Source: Archangium_A sp035910535 | Lineage (GTDB): Bacteria > Myxococcota > Myxococcia > Myxococcales > Myxococcaceae | Length of the DNA: 64,000 nt | Assembly: GCA_035910535.1 (NCBI GenBank) | Contig: JAMHXF010000111.1 | Coordinates: forward strand, 62,001 to 126,000 | Direction of reading: 5' to 3' | Shown: positions 10,356 through 19,049 of the stretch, piece by piece | Layout of the letters: each line of letters opens with the position of its first letter | Numbering within the stretch: position 1 is the stretch's first letter | Made by a program: the position numbers and the translations under genes | The notes under the pieces: generated by a model | The model's database searches: none | Seen by the model: the letters and a program-made list of their open reading frames with translations, nothing else | Told to the model about the DNA's origin: nothing

Positions 10356-10811
10356 ATGACGCCACAAGAACAGGTCGGTTCGCCGCAGCAGAGCTGGTTC
10401 AGCAAGAACTGGAAGTGGCTCGTGGGTCTGGGCTGCGTGGTGCCCGTGGTGTGCTGCATGAGCGGCGTGGTGCTCTCGCTGCTGCTCGACGACGGCGCCA
10501 GTCAAGCCAACGCCCCCGTGGTGCGCGTCGGTGAGCTGCCTGCCGCGCGCGTCGACTGTGGCGCGCCCGGCCCCGAAGGCGTCGACTGCGCCATCAAGCG
10601 CACGGCCGGCACCGGTGGCCTCGAGGCCTGTTGGGACCTCGACATCACCTGCACCAACGGCGGCGTGATGACCGCGCACGCGTGCGGCGAGCTGGCCGAA
10701 GGCGCGAACACCGGCTCGGTGAACATGCCTGTCTCGGGGTTCTCGAATCAGGCCGGCTGCGACGCGCCGAGCTCTGGCGCGGTGAAGCAGCTGACGGTGA
10801 CGGCGCGCTGA
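10356..10811 (+). CDS. Hypothetical single-TM protein with Cys-rich external domain
   Basis: 151 residues: a short polar cytosolic head, one TM segment (about 22-46, containing several Cys), then an external domain with seven or so Cys (RVDCGAPGPEGVDCAIKR, EACWDLDITCTNG, AHACGEL, AGCDAP) that likely form disulphides. No family recognised. It is transcribed divergently from the PEGA kinase with 62 nt between them, so it might share a promoter region or input with it; that is only inference. Confidence 0.65.
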   Translation: MTPQEQVGSPQQSWFSKNWKWLVGLGCVVPVVCCMSGVVLSLLLDDGASQANAPVVRVGELPAARVDCGAPGPEGVDCAIKRTAGTGGLEACWDLDITCTNGGVMTAHACGELAEGANTGSVNMPVSGFSNQAGCDAPSSGAVKQLTVTAR

Positions 10812-10813
10812 CC

Positions 10814-11968
10814 TCACTCGCGCGGCGTGACCGCCGGGTACTGCAGCAACTGACAGGCAATGGGCCCGTTCCACACGTCGAAGCGCTTGCTCGGGCGTTT
10901 GCCGAAGGCGCTCTCGAAGGCCGGGTTGCCGGCCAGCAGCGCCAGCTTCCAGCCGTGCCACTTGCCCAGCGACGTGCCCAGCGCGTGGAAGAACGACTTC
11001 ATGCCCTTTTGCCCGCCTTCGCCGATGCGCTCTCCGTACGGCGGGTTGCTGATGAGCAACCCCGGAGGCCCTTGCGGCGGCTCGCTGCGCAGCACGTCGG
11101 CCTCTTCGATTTTCACCACCGTCGACAGGCCCGCCGCGACGATGTTGCGCCGCACCGCGACCAGCGCGTCTTCGTCGTAGTCACGCGCGATGAGCTGGAA
11201 GGGCAGCGTGCGCTGCTGCGAGACCGCTTCACGGCGCAGGTCTTCGAGCAGCGGTGACGCGTTCTTCGAGAACTGAGGCCAGTCTTCGAGCGCGAAGCGG
11301 CGCTTGAGCCCCGGCGCGCGACGCATCGCCATCCACGCGCCTTCGATGATGAGCGTTCCCGAGCCACACATGGGGTCGGCGAGCGGCTCTTCACCGGTGT
11401 AGCCGGCGGCCATCAACAGCGCGGCGGCGAGCGTCTCTTTGAGCGGCGCGACCGTGGTCTTGATTCGGTAGCCACGCTTGAAGAGCGGATCTCCGCACAG
11501 GTCGAGCGAGAGCGAGAGCTTCGTCTTGGCGAGGTGCGCGACGACGCTGACCTGCGGGTTGTGGCTGTCGACGTTGGGGCGGCTGCCGAACTTCTCGCGC
11601 AGCCGGTCGACGATGCCGTCTTTCAACTTGAGCGCCACGAAGCCGGTGTGCGTGTGCTCCGAGTCTTTGAGCGTCGCCTCGACGGCGAAGGTCATGCTGG
11701 GCGAAATCCAGTCCTCCCAGGCGACCTGCCGCGAGGCTTCGTACAGGCCGTCGGCGCCCGGCGCTTCGAACTCACCGAGCGGGTAGAGCACGCGCATCGC
11801 GATGCGCGAGTGCAGGCAGACGCGAAGAATTTCGTCGAGCGCCGCCATGAAGCGCACGCCGCCGCGGTCTTGACGAATGCGTTTGCAGCCCAGCGCTTCG
11901 AGCTCGGTCGCGAGGTAGGGCTCGGTGCCTCGGGTACAGGTCGCGAAAAGGGGAAGACGAACGGCCAT
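10814..11968 (-). CDS. THUMP-domain class I SAM-dependent RNA methyltransferase (RlmL N-terminal type)
   Basis: 384 residues. The N-terminal ferredoxin-like/THUMP part (about 1-160) contains the 'ATCTRGTEPYLATELEALG' entry motif. The Rossmann methyltransferase part has DPMCGSGT (198-205) and the N-methylation motif NPPY (308-311). This is the layout of the 23S rRNA m2G2445 methyltransferase half of E. coli RlmL, without the RlmK half. It would methylate a guanine N2 of rRNA in the cytosol. The start is the ATG at 11968; upstream in-frame sequence does not resemble the family. Confidence 0.85.
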   Translation of the reverse strand: MAVRLPLFATCTRGTEPYLATELEALGCKRIRQDRGGVRFMAALDEILRVCLHSRIAMRVLYPLGEFEAPGADGLYEASRQVAWEDWISPSMTFAVEATLKDSEHTHTGFVALKLKDGIVDRLREKFGSRPNVDSHNPQVSVVAHLAKTKLSLSLDLCGDPLFKRGYRIKTTVAPLKETLAAALLMAAGYTGEEPLADPMCGSGTLIIEGAWMAMRRAPGLKRRFALEDWPQFSKNASPLLEDLRREAVSQQRTLPFQLIARDYDEDALVAVRRNIVAAGLSTVVKIEEADVLRSEPPQGPPGLLISNPPYGERIGEGGQKGMKSFFHALGTSLGKWHGWKLALLAGNPAFESAFGKRPSKRFDVWNGPIACQLLQYPAVTPRE

Positions 11969-12012
11969 GGGCGAGGCGGCTACAGGTAATCGGCCCCGAC
12001 GGCAACCACAGC

Positions 12013-12038
12013 GCCCGCGGTACCAATCACCCGCGGGC
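12013..12038. promoter_or_regulatory. GC-rich hairpin in rlmL-like leader
   Basis: GCCCGCGG at 12013-12020 and CCGCGGGC at 12031-12038 form a perfect 8-bp stem with a 10-nt loop in the 158-nt region upstream of the RNA methyltransferase gene. No T-run follows on either strand, so it is not an intrinsic terminator. The rest of 11969-12126 shows no gene I can support, apart from a 21-codon reading frame (12045 to 11980, reverse) that spans the hairpin and ends 11 nt before the methyltransferase ATG. Confidence 0.35.
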
Positions 12039-12126
12039 CCCCCATGGCGTTGGCGGTGTCTCGCGTGGAGCAAGCGTGATTCTTCTGCACGTTGACGTCG
12101 CCGAGCACCTCTAGCAAACGACGCCC

Positions 12127-13041
12127 GTGAACGCGCGTCGGGGTGGTCTGCTGAAACAGAAAGTGATCGCCGCTGCGTGGGGGGTCGACGAGACGCTGCA
12201 TGTGCTGCTGGCTCGCGGCGCCGTTCGAAAGACCGCGGTGGTGCGTGACGGGCGCACCGTCGACGTGAACCTGGCTGTACCGAAGGCGAATCGCCTCGTG
12301 GTGCTGGCCGATGGCTCGGTGTTGACCGCCAACGTCGATGGCAAGACGAAGCTGGTCACCGCTGAAGGGGAGACGGTTCACGGCGATCTCGAGCAATACG
12401 TGTTCGACATCGTGGTCTGTCACGGCGGCATCTACGCAGGCTGCAACTGGCGCACACTCGCGGAGTGGCATGACTCGCGCTGGTTCGATACCGGGCTCGA
12501 CGACGCGCTGAAGGTGTTGCTGAAGAAGTACGACGAGTCGGTGGGCCACGTGCACTCCGTGGTCTCCGGAGCGCGTGGGCCCATCGTTGCGGTGCGACTC
12601 GACGACTCCCGAAAGAACCTGTTGATGGAGCACGACGGCAAGAAGTGGCGCCGACGTGCGACGCTCGATGTTCGCGTTAACGCCATCGCGTGGGCGCCCC
12701 GCACGAACACGGTCTTCACCGTGGGCGACGACATCTTCGCGGTCGACGCGAAAGGAAAGTCGAAGCGGGTACCGAACCCCGGTGACGACGAGCGCGACCA
12801 CTGGTCAGCGGCGTGGGTCGGAGATCGACTGCTCGTCGGTACACTCGACGCCGTCGAGGCCATCGACGTGACGACGGGGCGCACGAAGACGGTGCTCGCT
12901 GCGACGAAGGGCGAAGTGCCTCACAACCATTCCCTGTTCGCGTCGGGTACGGCGGCGGCCTTCGTGCGTGACGGTCGCGTGTTCACGTTGAAAGGCGAGC
13001 GCATGGTGCCGACACGACTCACCGCCGCACGAAGCGCTTGA
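12127..13041 (+). CDS. Hypothetical beta-propeller-like protein
   Basis: 304 residues from a GTG start, no signal peptide. The sequence is a run of repeated beta-strand units with 'DG', 'GD' and hydrophobic-x-hydrophobic patterns (LVVLADGSVLTANVDGK; TVFTVGDDIFAVDAKGK; RLLVGTLDAVEAIDV), which reads like a seven-blade-type propeller without a recognisable family. It is soluble by composition. Its last 23 nt overlap the end of the convergent DUF3037 gene. Confidence 0.65.
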   Translation: MNARRGGLLKQKVIAAAWGVDETLHVLLARGAVRKTAVVRDGRTVDVNLAVPKANRLVVLADGSVLTANVDGKTKLVTAEGETVHGDLEQYVFDIVVCHGGIYAGCNWRTLAEWHDSRWFDTGLDDALKVLLKKYDESVGHVHSVVSGARGPIVAVRLDDSRKNLLMEHDGKKWRRRATLDVRVNAIAWAPRTNTVFTVGDDIFAVDAKGKSKRVPNPGDDERDHWSAAWVGDRLLVGTLDAVEAIDVTTGRTKTVLAATKGEVPHNHSLFASGTAAAFVRDGRVFTLKGERMVPTRLTAARSA

Positions 13042-13405
13042 GCAAGCGCTCGACCATGCCCTGCGCCGACTCGCACATGCCCGCGTGCACTGGCGAAATC
13101 TGCAGCACCGTGCTGCGTGGCGCGACGAGCCAGTGAAAGCGCTGCGAGCGTGGCAACTGCGCGATGGGGCCCGCAGTCACGTCGCCCGCTGCGATGCGTG
13201 GAAAGACGCTGAGGTGTTCGCGCACTTCGTCGACGTCGACGTCAGGCCACCATGACGAGAGTCGTTGCTCGTCGAGCTCCACGCGCGCCTCGAGAAAGTC
13301 GAGCGACGGCGAATGCACGATGACGCCGGCGTTGATGAACTCGTCGCGCTCGACGCGCGGCACCACGCGAATGACGGCGTAGTCAAACGAGCTGGGCGCG
13401 GGCAC
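13019..13405 (-). CDS. DUF3037 domain-containing protein
   Basis: 128 residues. The start SFDYAVIRVVPRVERDEFINAGVIV is split by me as 'FDYAVIRVVPRVERDEF' and 'INAGVIVHSP', both typical of DUF3037; the C-terminus has the HPGM-like VHAGMCES segment. ATG at 13405 lies 23 nt inside the end of the HipA-like gene, so translation is coupled. DUF3037 is frequently encoded next to HipA-like kinases; its role is unknown. The 3' end overlaps the convergent propeller gene. Confidence 0.85.
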   Translation of the reverse strand: MPAPSSFDYAVIRVVPRVERDEFINAGVIVHSPSLDFLEARVELDEQRLSSWWPDVDVDEVREHLSVFPRIAAGDVTAGPIAQLPRSQRFHWLVAPRSTVLQISPVHAGMCESAQGMVERLLKRFVRR

Positions 13406-14162
13406 GGGCGGCCTCCTCGAGGAAGAGGGGCTGGTTGGCCAGGCGCACTTCGAAAAAGCGCTTGTACGCCGCGCGCACGTCGGCCGCGCTCGCGAAGCCC
13501 GGCTCGTTCTCGAGCCACGCGTCGGGCAGCTCGGCCAGCACCGCGTCGAGCTGCTCGGCGCTCAGCTTGAAGCGCACCGCCTCGAGGTTCTTCGCGAAGG
13601 GCAACAACACGTGCTGGCGAATGGGCGCGAAGGGGCTGCGCGCGGCCTCTTCGGGGTTGCCCCAGCCGTGGTGAAAATAGAGCGCCGCGCCGTGGTCGAT
13701 GAGCCAGACCTGCTTGTGCCACGAGAGCAGGTTGGGGTTTTTCGCCGTGCGGTCGACGTTCAGCGTCAACGCGTCGAAGGCGACGATTTGCGCGGCGAGC
13801 TCGGCGGTCAGCGCGCCGGGCACGAGCGGGTCGAAGGTGATGCTGCCGGGCAGGTAGTCGAGGCCCACGTTGAGCCCGGCGCTCGCGTTGAGCAGGTCAC
13901 GAATCTCGTCGTGCGGCTCGTTGCGCCCGAACTTCGGGTCGAGCTCGAGCAGCACCAGCTCCGGCACCGGCAGGCCGAGCGCGCGCCCCACGCCGCCCGC
14001 GACGAGCTCGGCGAGCAGCGCCTTCCGGCCCTGACCTGCGCCGCGAAACTTGGCGACGTAGAGGCCGTCGTCTGACGCCTCGACGATGGCCGGCAGCGAG
14101 CCGCCTTCACGGAGCGGGCGCACGTAGCGCGTGACGGTGAGCGACTTCACGCGGCTCGTCAC
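13383..14162 (-). CDS. HipA-like kinase domain protein (HipA_2 type)
   Basis: 259 residues. The fold cues are LPAIVEASDDGLYVAKFRG (residues 23-41, with the ATP Lys), a 'GRALGLPVPELVLLELD' helix-strand, NVDRTAKNPNLL near 157-168 (D/N catalytic-loop-like) and VWLIDHGAALYF (D-H-G, in place of DFG) near 171-182. This matches the HipA-family kinase group found beside DUF3037 rather than the HipBA toxin. No HipB-like HTH antitoxin is present. The GTG start at 14162 overlaps the ftsK stop as GTGA, so it is the second gene of an ftsK operon. Confidence 0.8.
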   Translation of the reverse strand: MTSRVKSLTVTRYVRPLREGGSLPAIVEASDDGLYVAKFRGAGQGRKALLAELVAGGVGRALGLPVPELVLLELDPKFGRNEPHDEIRDLLNASAGLNVGLDYLPGSITFDPLVPGALTAELAAQIVAFDALTLNVDRTAKNPNLLSWHKQVWLIDHGAALYFHHGWGNPEEAARSPFAPIRQHVLLPFAKNLEAVRFKLSAEQLDAVLAELPDAWLENEPGFASAADVRAAYKRFFEVRLANQPLFLEEAARARAQLV

Positions 14163-17100
14163 ATCATCGCCGCGCCGGGCATCTGCCCGACAGGCCTGAC
14201 CAGCACTTCACGCGGCTTGGCGCCGTCGGCCGCGCTGACGAGCCCTTCACGTTCCATGCGCTCAATCATTCGCGCCGAGCGGTTGTACCCGATGCGCATC
14301 TTGCGCTGCAGAATCGAGATGGAGACGGTGCGCATCTCCGAGACGATGGCGATGGCCTGGTCGTAGAGCTCGTCGTGCAGCTCGTCTTCTTCGCCTTCGC
14401 CGCCGCCTTCTTCTTCGCGCGGCTTCAAGATGCTCTCGTCGTAGACGGGCTTGCCCTGCGCCTTGAGGTGGTCGACGACCTTCTTGATCTCGTGCTCCGA
14501 GACGAAGCAGCCGTGCACGCGCTGCAGGTGCGCGCTGGTGGGCGGCATGATGAGCATGTCGCCCATGCCGAGCAGCGCTTCAGCGCCGACGGTGCCGAGA
14601 ATGGTCATCGAGTCGGGCTTGCTGCGCAGCATGAAGCTGATGCGCGTGGGGAAGTTCGCCTTGATGATGCCGGTGACGACGTCGGTCGACGGGCGCTGCG
14701 TGGCGACCATGAGGTGAATGCCGGCGGCGCGCGCCATCTGCGCGAGGCGGGCGATGGACGTCTCGACCTCTTTGCTGGCGACCATCATCAGGTCGGCGAG
14801 CTCGTCGATGATGACCACGATGAAGGGGAGCTTCTTCTTCTCGTCGGGCGCGTTCGCGTCTTCTTCGGTCGGCGCGGCGGCGTGGGCGGCCTGCTCGAGC
14901 GCCTGCTGCTCCGATTCGCTCAGCTCCGGGTCGACGCGGATCTCAGCAGCGGTGGCCGCTGCTTCAGCCTCCAACGCGGCCTGCGTGACGACGTCTTCAC
15001 GCGGGTCTTCAGCGGCCTCACGCGGCGCGGCGACGCCGAGCTCCAGGCCAGCCGGCACCTGCGACGACTCGGCAGCGGCTTCGACGGCCGGGTGTTCGCC
15101 TGACTCGCCGGCGACGTCGACGATGAGCATGCGGCGCTTCTTCTTCTTCGGCTCGTCGGCGACCGGCGCCTCGGGCGCTGCGTCGGGAATCGGTGCCTCG
15201 ACGACCTTCGATTCAATGACCGGCTTCGGAGGCTTGATGCTGGTCGGCTTCGCGTCGACCGTCTTCTGCGAGGCGCGCTTCTTCGCGTGCTCTTCAGCGA
15301 CCATGGCGTTGTAGCCGGTGATGTTGCGCACGCCGGCTTCCGACAGGAGCTTGTAGCGGCGCGTCATCTCGTCGACGGCCCACTGCAGCGCGATGGCGGC
15401 TTTGCGCGGGTCGGTGACGACGGGCAGCAGCAGGTGCGGAATGCCCTCGTACACCGAGAGCTCCAGCATCTTCGGGTCGACCATGATGAAGCGCACTTCT
15501 TCCGGAGTGCTCTTCAACAGAATCGACATGATCATCGCGTTGACGCTGACCGACTTACCGGAGCCCGTCGTACCTGCCATCAGCAGGTGAGGCGCCTTCG
15601 CGAGGTCGAGGATGTACGGCATGCCCTCGATGTCTTTGCCGAGGCACATCGTCACGCGCGACTGCGACTTCTGGAACGCGTCCTGCTCGGCGACCTCTTT
15701 GAGGAAGACCATCTCGCGGTCTTTGTTCGGCACCTCGACGCCGACCACGCCCTTGCCGGGAATGGGCGCCACGATGCGCACGCGCATGGCCTCCATCGCC
15801 ATGGCGAGGTCGTCTGAGAGCGACGCGATGCGGCTGATCTTCACGCCGGGCGCGGGCTTGAACTCGTACATGGTGACGACCGGGCCCGGGCGGATCTCCA
15901 CCACTTCACCGTCGATGCCGAAGTCTTTGAGCTTCGAGGTGAGGCGCTCCGCCGTCTGCAGGTACGCGTCTTTGTCGATGGCGGCGCGCTCTTTGCGGTG
16001 CACCTCGAGCAGGTCGAGCGGCGGCACGTCGAAGGCTTCACGCCCGTCACTGAAGAGGAAGTCTTCCTTCGGCTCCTTCTTCGTGGGCTTCGGCGGCGCC
16101 TTGGGCTCGACGATGAGCGGCATGCGCGCGAGCGCCGTGGCCCCGACAGGCGCGAGGGCGCTCGACGTGTCCACCAACGCGGCGATGGGCGCGGTGTTGA
16201 GCGGCGCCAGCTTCGGCGACGACATGAACGCCTCGGCGGGCGGCGGCGGCGGCAGCGGGTTCTGCGCGGGCGGCTCGACGATGGTGGGTACGCGGCGCGG
16301 CGGCGGCGCAGAGTGAACGAACTCGGCGGGAATCGGCGGCTGTGACGGCTGCGCGGCGACGGGCCCCGGGCCGAAGTTGTTGAAGGCCGCGGCCCACGCC
16401 GGGTCTCCGTTGAGCGGCGAGGCTTGCGCGGCTGCGGCGGGTACCGGCGGCTGCGTGTCGGCGAGCAGGCTGGGCGCGATGGCGGCTGCCGCGTCGCGGC
16501 GCGTCTCTTTCTGATTCGCGCGGGCGGTCTTGAGGGCTTCGCGGGCCATTCGGGCCGCTTCTCGCTCGACGAGCGCCTTCTCTCGTTCGGCCTTGAGTCG
16601 CTCCTTCTCGGCGAGGTCGGCGAGGCGCACGTTCTCTTTTTCAGCCACGGCGCGATCGGCTTCGTCAGCAGCGGCTTCAGCTTCTGCTGCGTCGGCTTCG
16701 AGTTCTGCGAGCTCTGCTTCTTCCTGCTCGAGCTGGTCGAGGAACGCGGCCTCTTCTTCGGCGGCCTTGTCGGCGGCGAGCTTGCGCTCTGCGTGGCTCA
16801 GCTTCTGTTTTTCGATGAACGCCAGCGCCCACAGCTTCGCGCGCTCGGCGCCGACCAACGCTTTGGCCCACGCCCAGGCGCACAGCTTCAAGAACGCGAA
16901 CTGCGTGCCGACGATGAAGGCCACCGACGCGATGGCGCCGACGAGCACCACGGTGCCCACCGTCGAGAACAGCGCGGTCAGCACACCCCCGAGCTCACGC
17001 CCGATGAGGCCGCCCGGCGCGTGCGCCCACGACGCGTCTTCCTTGAACATGAGTTGGCTGAGCACCGCTCCTGAAATCAGCAGCAGCGTGAGCGCGACGA

Positions 17101-17452
17101 TCTGCGGCCAACGGCGTCGGTCTTTCTCGCCGACGAAGAGCAGGCCCGCGACGTAGAGCCCGACCATCGGCAACACGAAGGCGCAGATGCCGAGCAGCCC
17201 GCGCAGCCCTTCGGCGATGGCGTGACCCACGGGGCCGACGGCGTTCTTGAACCCGGGGCCGACGCGGTCACGCGCGTCGAAGCTCGCCACAGAGAGGAGC
17301 GAGAGCACCGAGACCGCGAGCACGAAGACGCCGCCGATGGCGCGCCGCCCGGTGTTCGAGTGCTGCATCTTCTTCTGCGTGAGCGCCTTGCGCCGCGTCG
17401 CAATCTCTTGCTTCGACAGCACGGACTTCTCGCCCTTGCGCTTGACCGACAT
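14159..17452 (-). CDS. ftsK: DNA translocase FtsK/SpoIIIE
   Basis: 1097 residues. Septal DNA pump that segregates chromosome ends at division. Order: about four TM helices (39-188), a charged Ala/Glu/Lys coiled-coil-like linker (215-325), a Pro-rich linker (335-455), the alpha/beta motor from about 490, Walker A GTTGSGKS (627-634), Walker B VVIIDELADLMM (879-890), RQRPSTDV-type motif (ATQRPSTDVVTG), and a C-terminal winged-helix gamma domain (1028-1090) that would read polar KOPS-like sites. An unusual low-complexity block of about 150 residues (725-874) sits between Walker A and Walker B. I start at ATG 17452 (MSVKRKGEKS); upstream codons look non-coding. Confidence 0.95.
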   Translation of the reverse strand: MSVKRKGEKSVLSKQEIATRRKALTQKKMQHSNTGRRAIGGVFVLAVSVLSLLSVASFDARDRVGPGFKNAVGPVGHAIAEGLRGLLGICAFVLPMVGLYVAGLLFVGEKDRRRWPQIVALTLLLISGAVLSQLMFKEDASWAHAPGGLIGRELGGVLTALFSTVGTVVLVGAIASVAFIVGTQFAFLKLCAWAWAKALVGAERAKLWALAFIEKQKLSHAERKLAADKAAEEEAAFLDQLEQEEAELAELEADAAEAEAAADEADRAVAEKENVRLADLAEKERLKAEREKALVEREAARMAREALKTARANQKETRRDAAAAIAPSLLADTQPPVPAAAAQASPLNGDPAWAAAFNNFGPGPVAAQPSQPPIPAEFVHSAPPPRRVPTIVEPPAQNPLPPPPPAEAFMSSPKLAPLNTAPIAALVDTSSALAPVGATALARMPLIVEPKAPPKPTKKEPKEDFLFSDGREAFDVPPLDLLEVHRKERAAIDKDAYLQTAERLTSKLKDFGIDGEVVEIRPGPVVTMYEFKPAPGVKISRIASLSDDLAMAMEAMRVRIVAPIPGKGVVGVEVPNKDREMVFLKEVAEQDAFQKSQSRVTMCLGKDIEGMPYILDLAKAPHLLMAGTTGSGKSVSVNAMIMSILLKSTPEEVRFIMVDPKMLELSVYEGIPHLLLPVVTDPRKAAIALQWAVDEMTRRYKLLSEAGVRNITGYNAMVAEEHAKKRASQKTVDAKPTSIKPPKPVIESKVVEAPIPDAAPEAPVADEPKKKKRRMLIVDVAGESGEHPAVEAAAESSQVPAGLELGVAAPREAAEDPREDVVTQAALEAEAAATAAEIRVDPELSESEQQALEQAAHAAAPTEEDANAPDEKKKLPFIVVIIDELADLMMVASKEVETSIARLAQMARAAGIHLMVATQRPSTDVVTGIIKANFPTRISFMLRSKPDSMTILGTVGAEALLGMGDMLIMPPTSAHLQRVHGCFVSEHEIKKVVDHLKAQGKPVYDESILKPREEEGGGEGEEDELHDELYDQAIAIVSEMRTVSISILQRKMRIGYNRSARMIERMEREGLVSAADGAKPREVLVRPVGQMPGAAMM

Positions 17453-17496
17453 GCCGTAACACCCCTGTAGAAGGCTGAACCACCGGGCACTGTAGG

Positions 17497-17521
17497 TGCG
17501 GGATCTCAACCCGCAATTTTT
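17497..17521 (+). terminator. Terminator-like hairpin between ftsK and the zinc-ribbon gene
   Basis: TGCGGG (17497-17502), loop ATCTCAA, CCCGCA (17510-17515), then ATTTTT. This has the form of a weak intrinsic terminator reading rightwards, although no rightward gene ends here. It may attenuate the rightward operon or stop transcripts that run antisense to ftsK. On the reverse strand the same bases look like a tRNA T-arm, but no cloverleaf forms. Confidence 0.35.
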
Positions 17522-17606
17522 CGGCCGTGTTTCTTTGCTGTGACGCGGGGTTGGCGCGTTCAAAGGCGACGACGGCGAGGCACCGGTGGTCTACGGTGCC
17601 CGCGAC

Positions 17607-19049
17607 ATGGACGTCGGTTGTCCGAAGTGCCAGACCGAGTACGAGCTCGATGATGCGCGGGTCACTGAAGACGGAGTGACCGTGAAGTGCACGACGTGCG
17701 CGCACGTCTTTCGCGTGAAGAGGAAGCAGCTGGTGGTGACGCTGCCTGCGAAGGGCGACACGCCAGCCGCGCCGCTCGGCGAAGCGCCCATCACCCATTC
17801 TTCTGAGTTGCCGCCGCCGCCGCCGAGCCGCGAGTGGAAGCTGCGCACCGCGAAGGGCAACGTGGTGCCCTGCCGCGACCTGACGATGCTCCAGAAGTGG
17901 ATCATCGAGGGCAAGGTGCACCGCGCCGACGAGATCTCCTTGTCCGGCGAAACGTGGAAGCGCCTCGGCGACATCCCCGAGCTCTCGAGCTTCTTCCAGG
18001 TCGTCGAAGAGGCGAGCAAAGGCCGCGCGCTCGAGGCCGCTGCGCGCAACACGCCGCCGCCGTCGTCGGGCCCCGCGCCGGTGCAGGGGAAAATCACCGA
18101 GACGTGGAAGGGCGGCACGTTCACCACGCCAGCGCCCGAGCCCCTGGTGCCGCGCGAAACGCTCGAGCCCGAGATTTCAGCGCCGCCCGCGCCGAAGAAG
18201 AAAGAGACCAATCGCGGCGCGCAGTTTTCAGAAGCGGCTGCGAACGCTGCGCGGCCCGCCGCCGTCACCGAGACGCTGCAGGGCGGCAGTTTTCCCGCAG
18301 TGCCAGCGCCGGCCGTCAAGCGCCCGGAGCCGAGCGAAGAAGAGCTTCGTCGCGCCGTCGGCAAGAGCGGCGGCAGCGGCAAGTGGCTCGCGCTCATCGT
18401 CATCGGGCTCGGCGTGGGTGGTGGCGTTGGCTACTACTTCGGCATCTACGAGCCTGAGCAGCGTGAACTCGCGCGCCTCGAAGAAGAGAATCGCGTCCGA
18501 GCGCTGACCCCGCCTCCGGTGCCGACGCCCGTGATCCCTGAAGTCGTCGATGCGGGTGTCGAAGAAGAAGGGGTCGACGCGGGGCTCGCCGAAGATGCGG
18601 GTCTCGAAGTCGATGCGGGTGTCGAAGACGCAGGGGTTCCCGATGCGGGAGTTCCCGACGCCGGCGCGCCCGATGCCGGTGAAGTGAAGAAGACCTACGA
18701 GTGGTACCTCGGCCAGGCTGACCGGCTGCGCAACCGCGAGAAGCCCGAGCAGTCGCTCGACTTCTACGACAAGGCCAGCGACTTGAAGCCCGAGCGCGTG
18801 GAGCCGCTGGCTGGTCGCGGCCTCGCGTTGCTCGACATGGCCAACCCCACGGGCGCCATCTCCGTCTTCGCGCAGGCGCTCAAGGTCAACGGTCGCTACG
18901 GGCCCGCCATCATGGGCATGGCTGAAGCCCAGCGCATGGCCGGCAACACCGAGAAGGCCATCGAGTTCTACCAGCGCTACCTCGACGTGCTACCGAACGG
19001 CGCGGAGGCCCCTGTCGCGCGCAACAGCATCGAGCGGCTCAAGCGATGA
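17607..19049 (+). CDS. Zinc-ribbon / GYF_2-like / TPR membrane protein
   Basis: 480 residues. An N-terminal MJ0042-type zinc ribbon (GCPKCQTEYEL...VKCTTCAHVFRV, two CxxC) is followed by a GYF_2-like domain (about 75-130), a Thr/Pro linker with repeated 'TETWKGGTF/TETLQGGSF', one TM segment (about 256-275), an Asp-Ala-Gly-rich external linker (about 310-358) and C-terminal TPR units to the end. Start: ATG 17607. Its stop overlaps gatC (ATGA), so it heads the gat operon. Such zinc-ribbon/TPR proteins are common in myxobacteria; their role is unknown. Confidence 0.85.
   Translation: MDVGCPKCQTEYELDDARVTEDGVTVKCTTCAHVFRVKRKQLVVTLPAKGDTPAAPLGEAPITHSSELPPPPPSREWKLRTAKGNVVPCRDLTMLQKWIIEGKVHRADEISLSGETWKRLGDIPELSSFFQVVEEASKGRALEAAARNTPPPSSGPAPVQGKITETWKGGTFTTPAPEPLVPRETLEPEISAPPAPKKKETNRGAQFSEAAANAARPAAVTETLQGGSFPAVPAPAVKRPEPSEEELRRAVGKSGGSGKWLALIVIGLGVGGGVGYYFGIYEPEQRELARLEEENRVRALTPPPVPTPVIPEVVDAGVEEEGVDAGLAEDAGLEVDAGVEDAGVPDAGVPDAGAPDAGEVKKTYEWYLGQADRLRNREKPEQSLDFYDKASDLKPERVEPLAGRGLALLDMANPTGAISVFAQALKVNGRYGPAIMGMAEAQRMAGNTEKAIEFYQRYLDVLPNGAEAPVARNSIERLKR

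Noticed and set aside
13383..14162. HipBA toxin-antitoxin system
   Set aside because: No HTH antitoxin precedes it, the protein is much shorter than HipA (about 440 residues), and the partner is DUF3037.
17490..17520. tRNA gene or tRNA-derived attachment site
   Set aside because: Only a T-arm-like stem is present on the reverse strand; the loop departs from consensus and no acceptor, D or anticodon arms pair.
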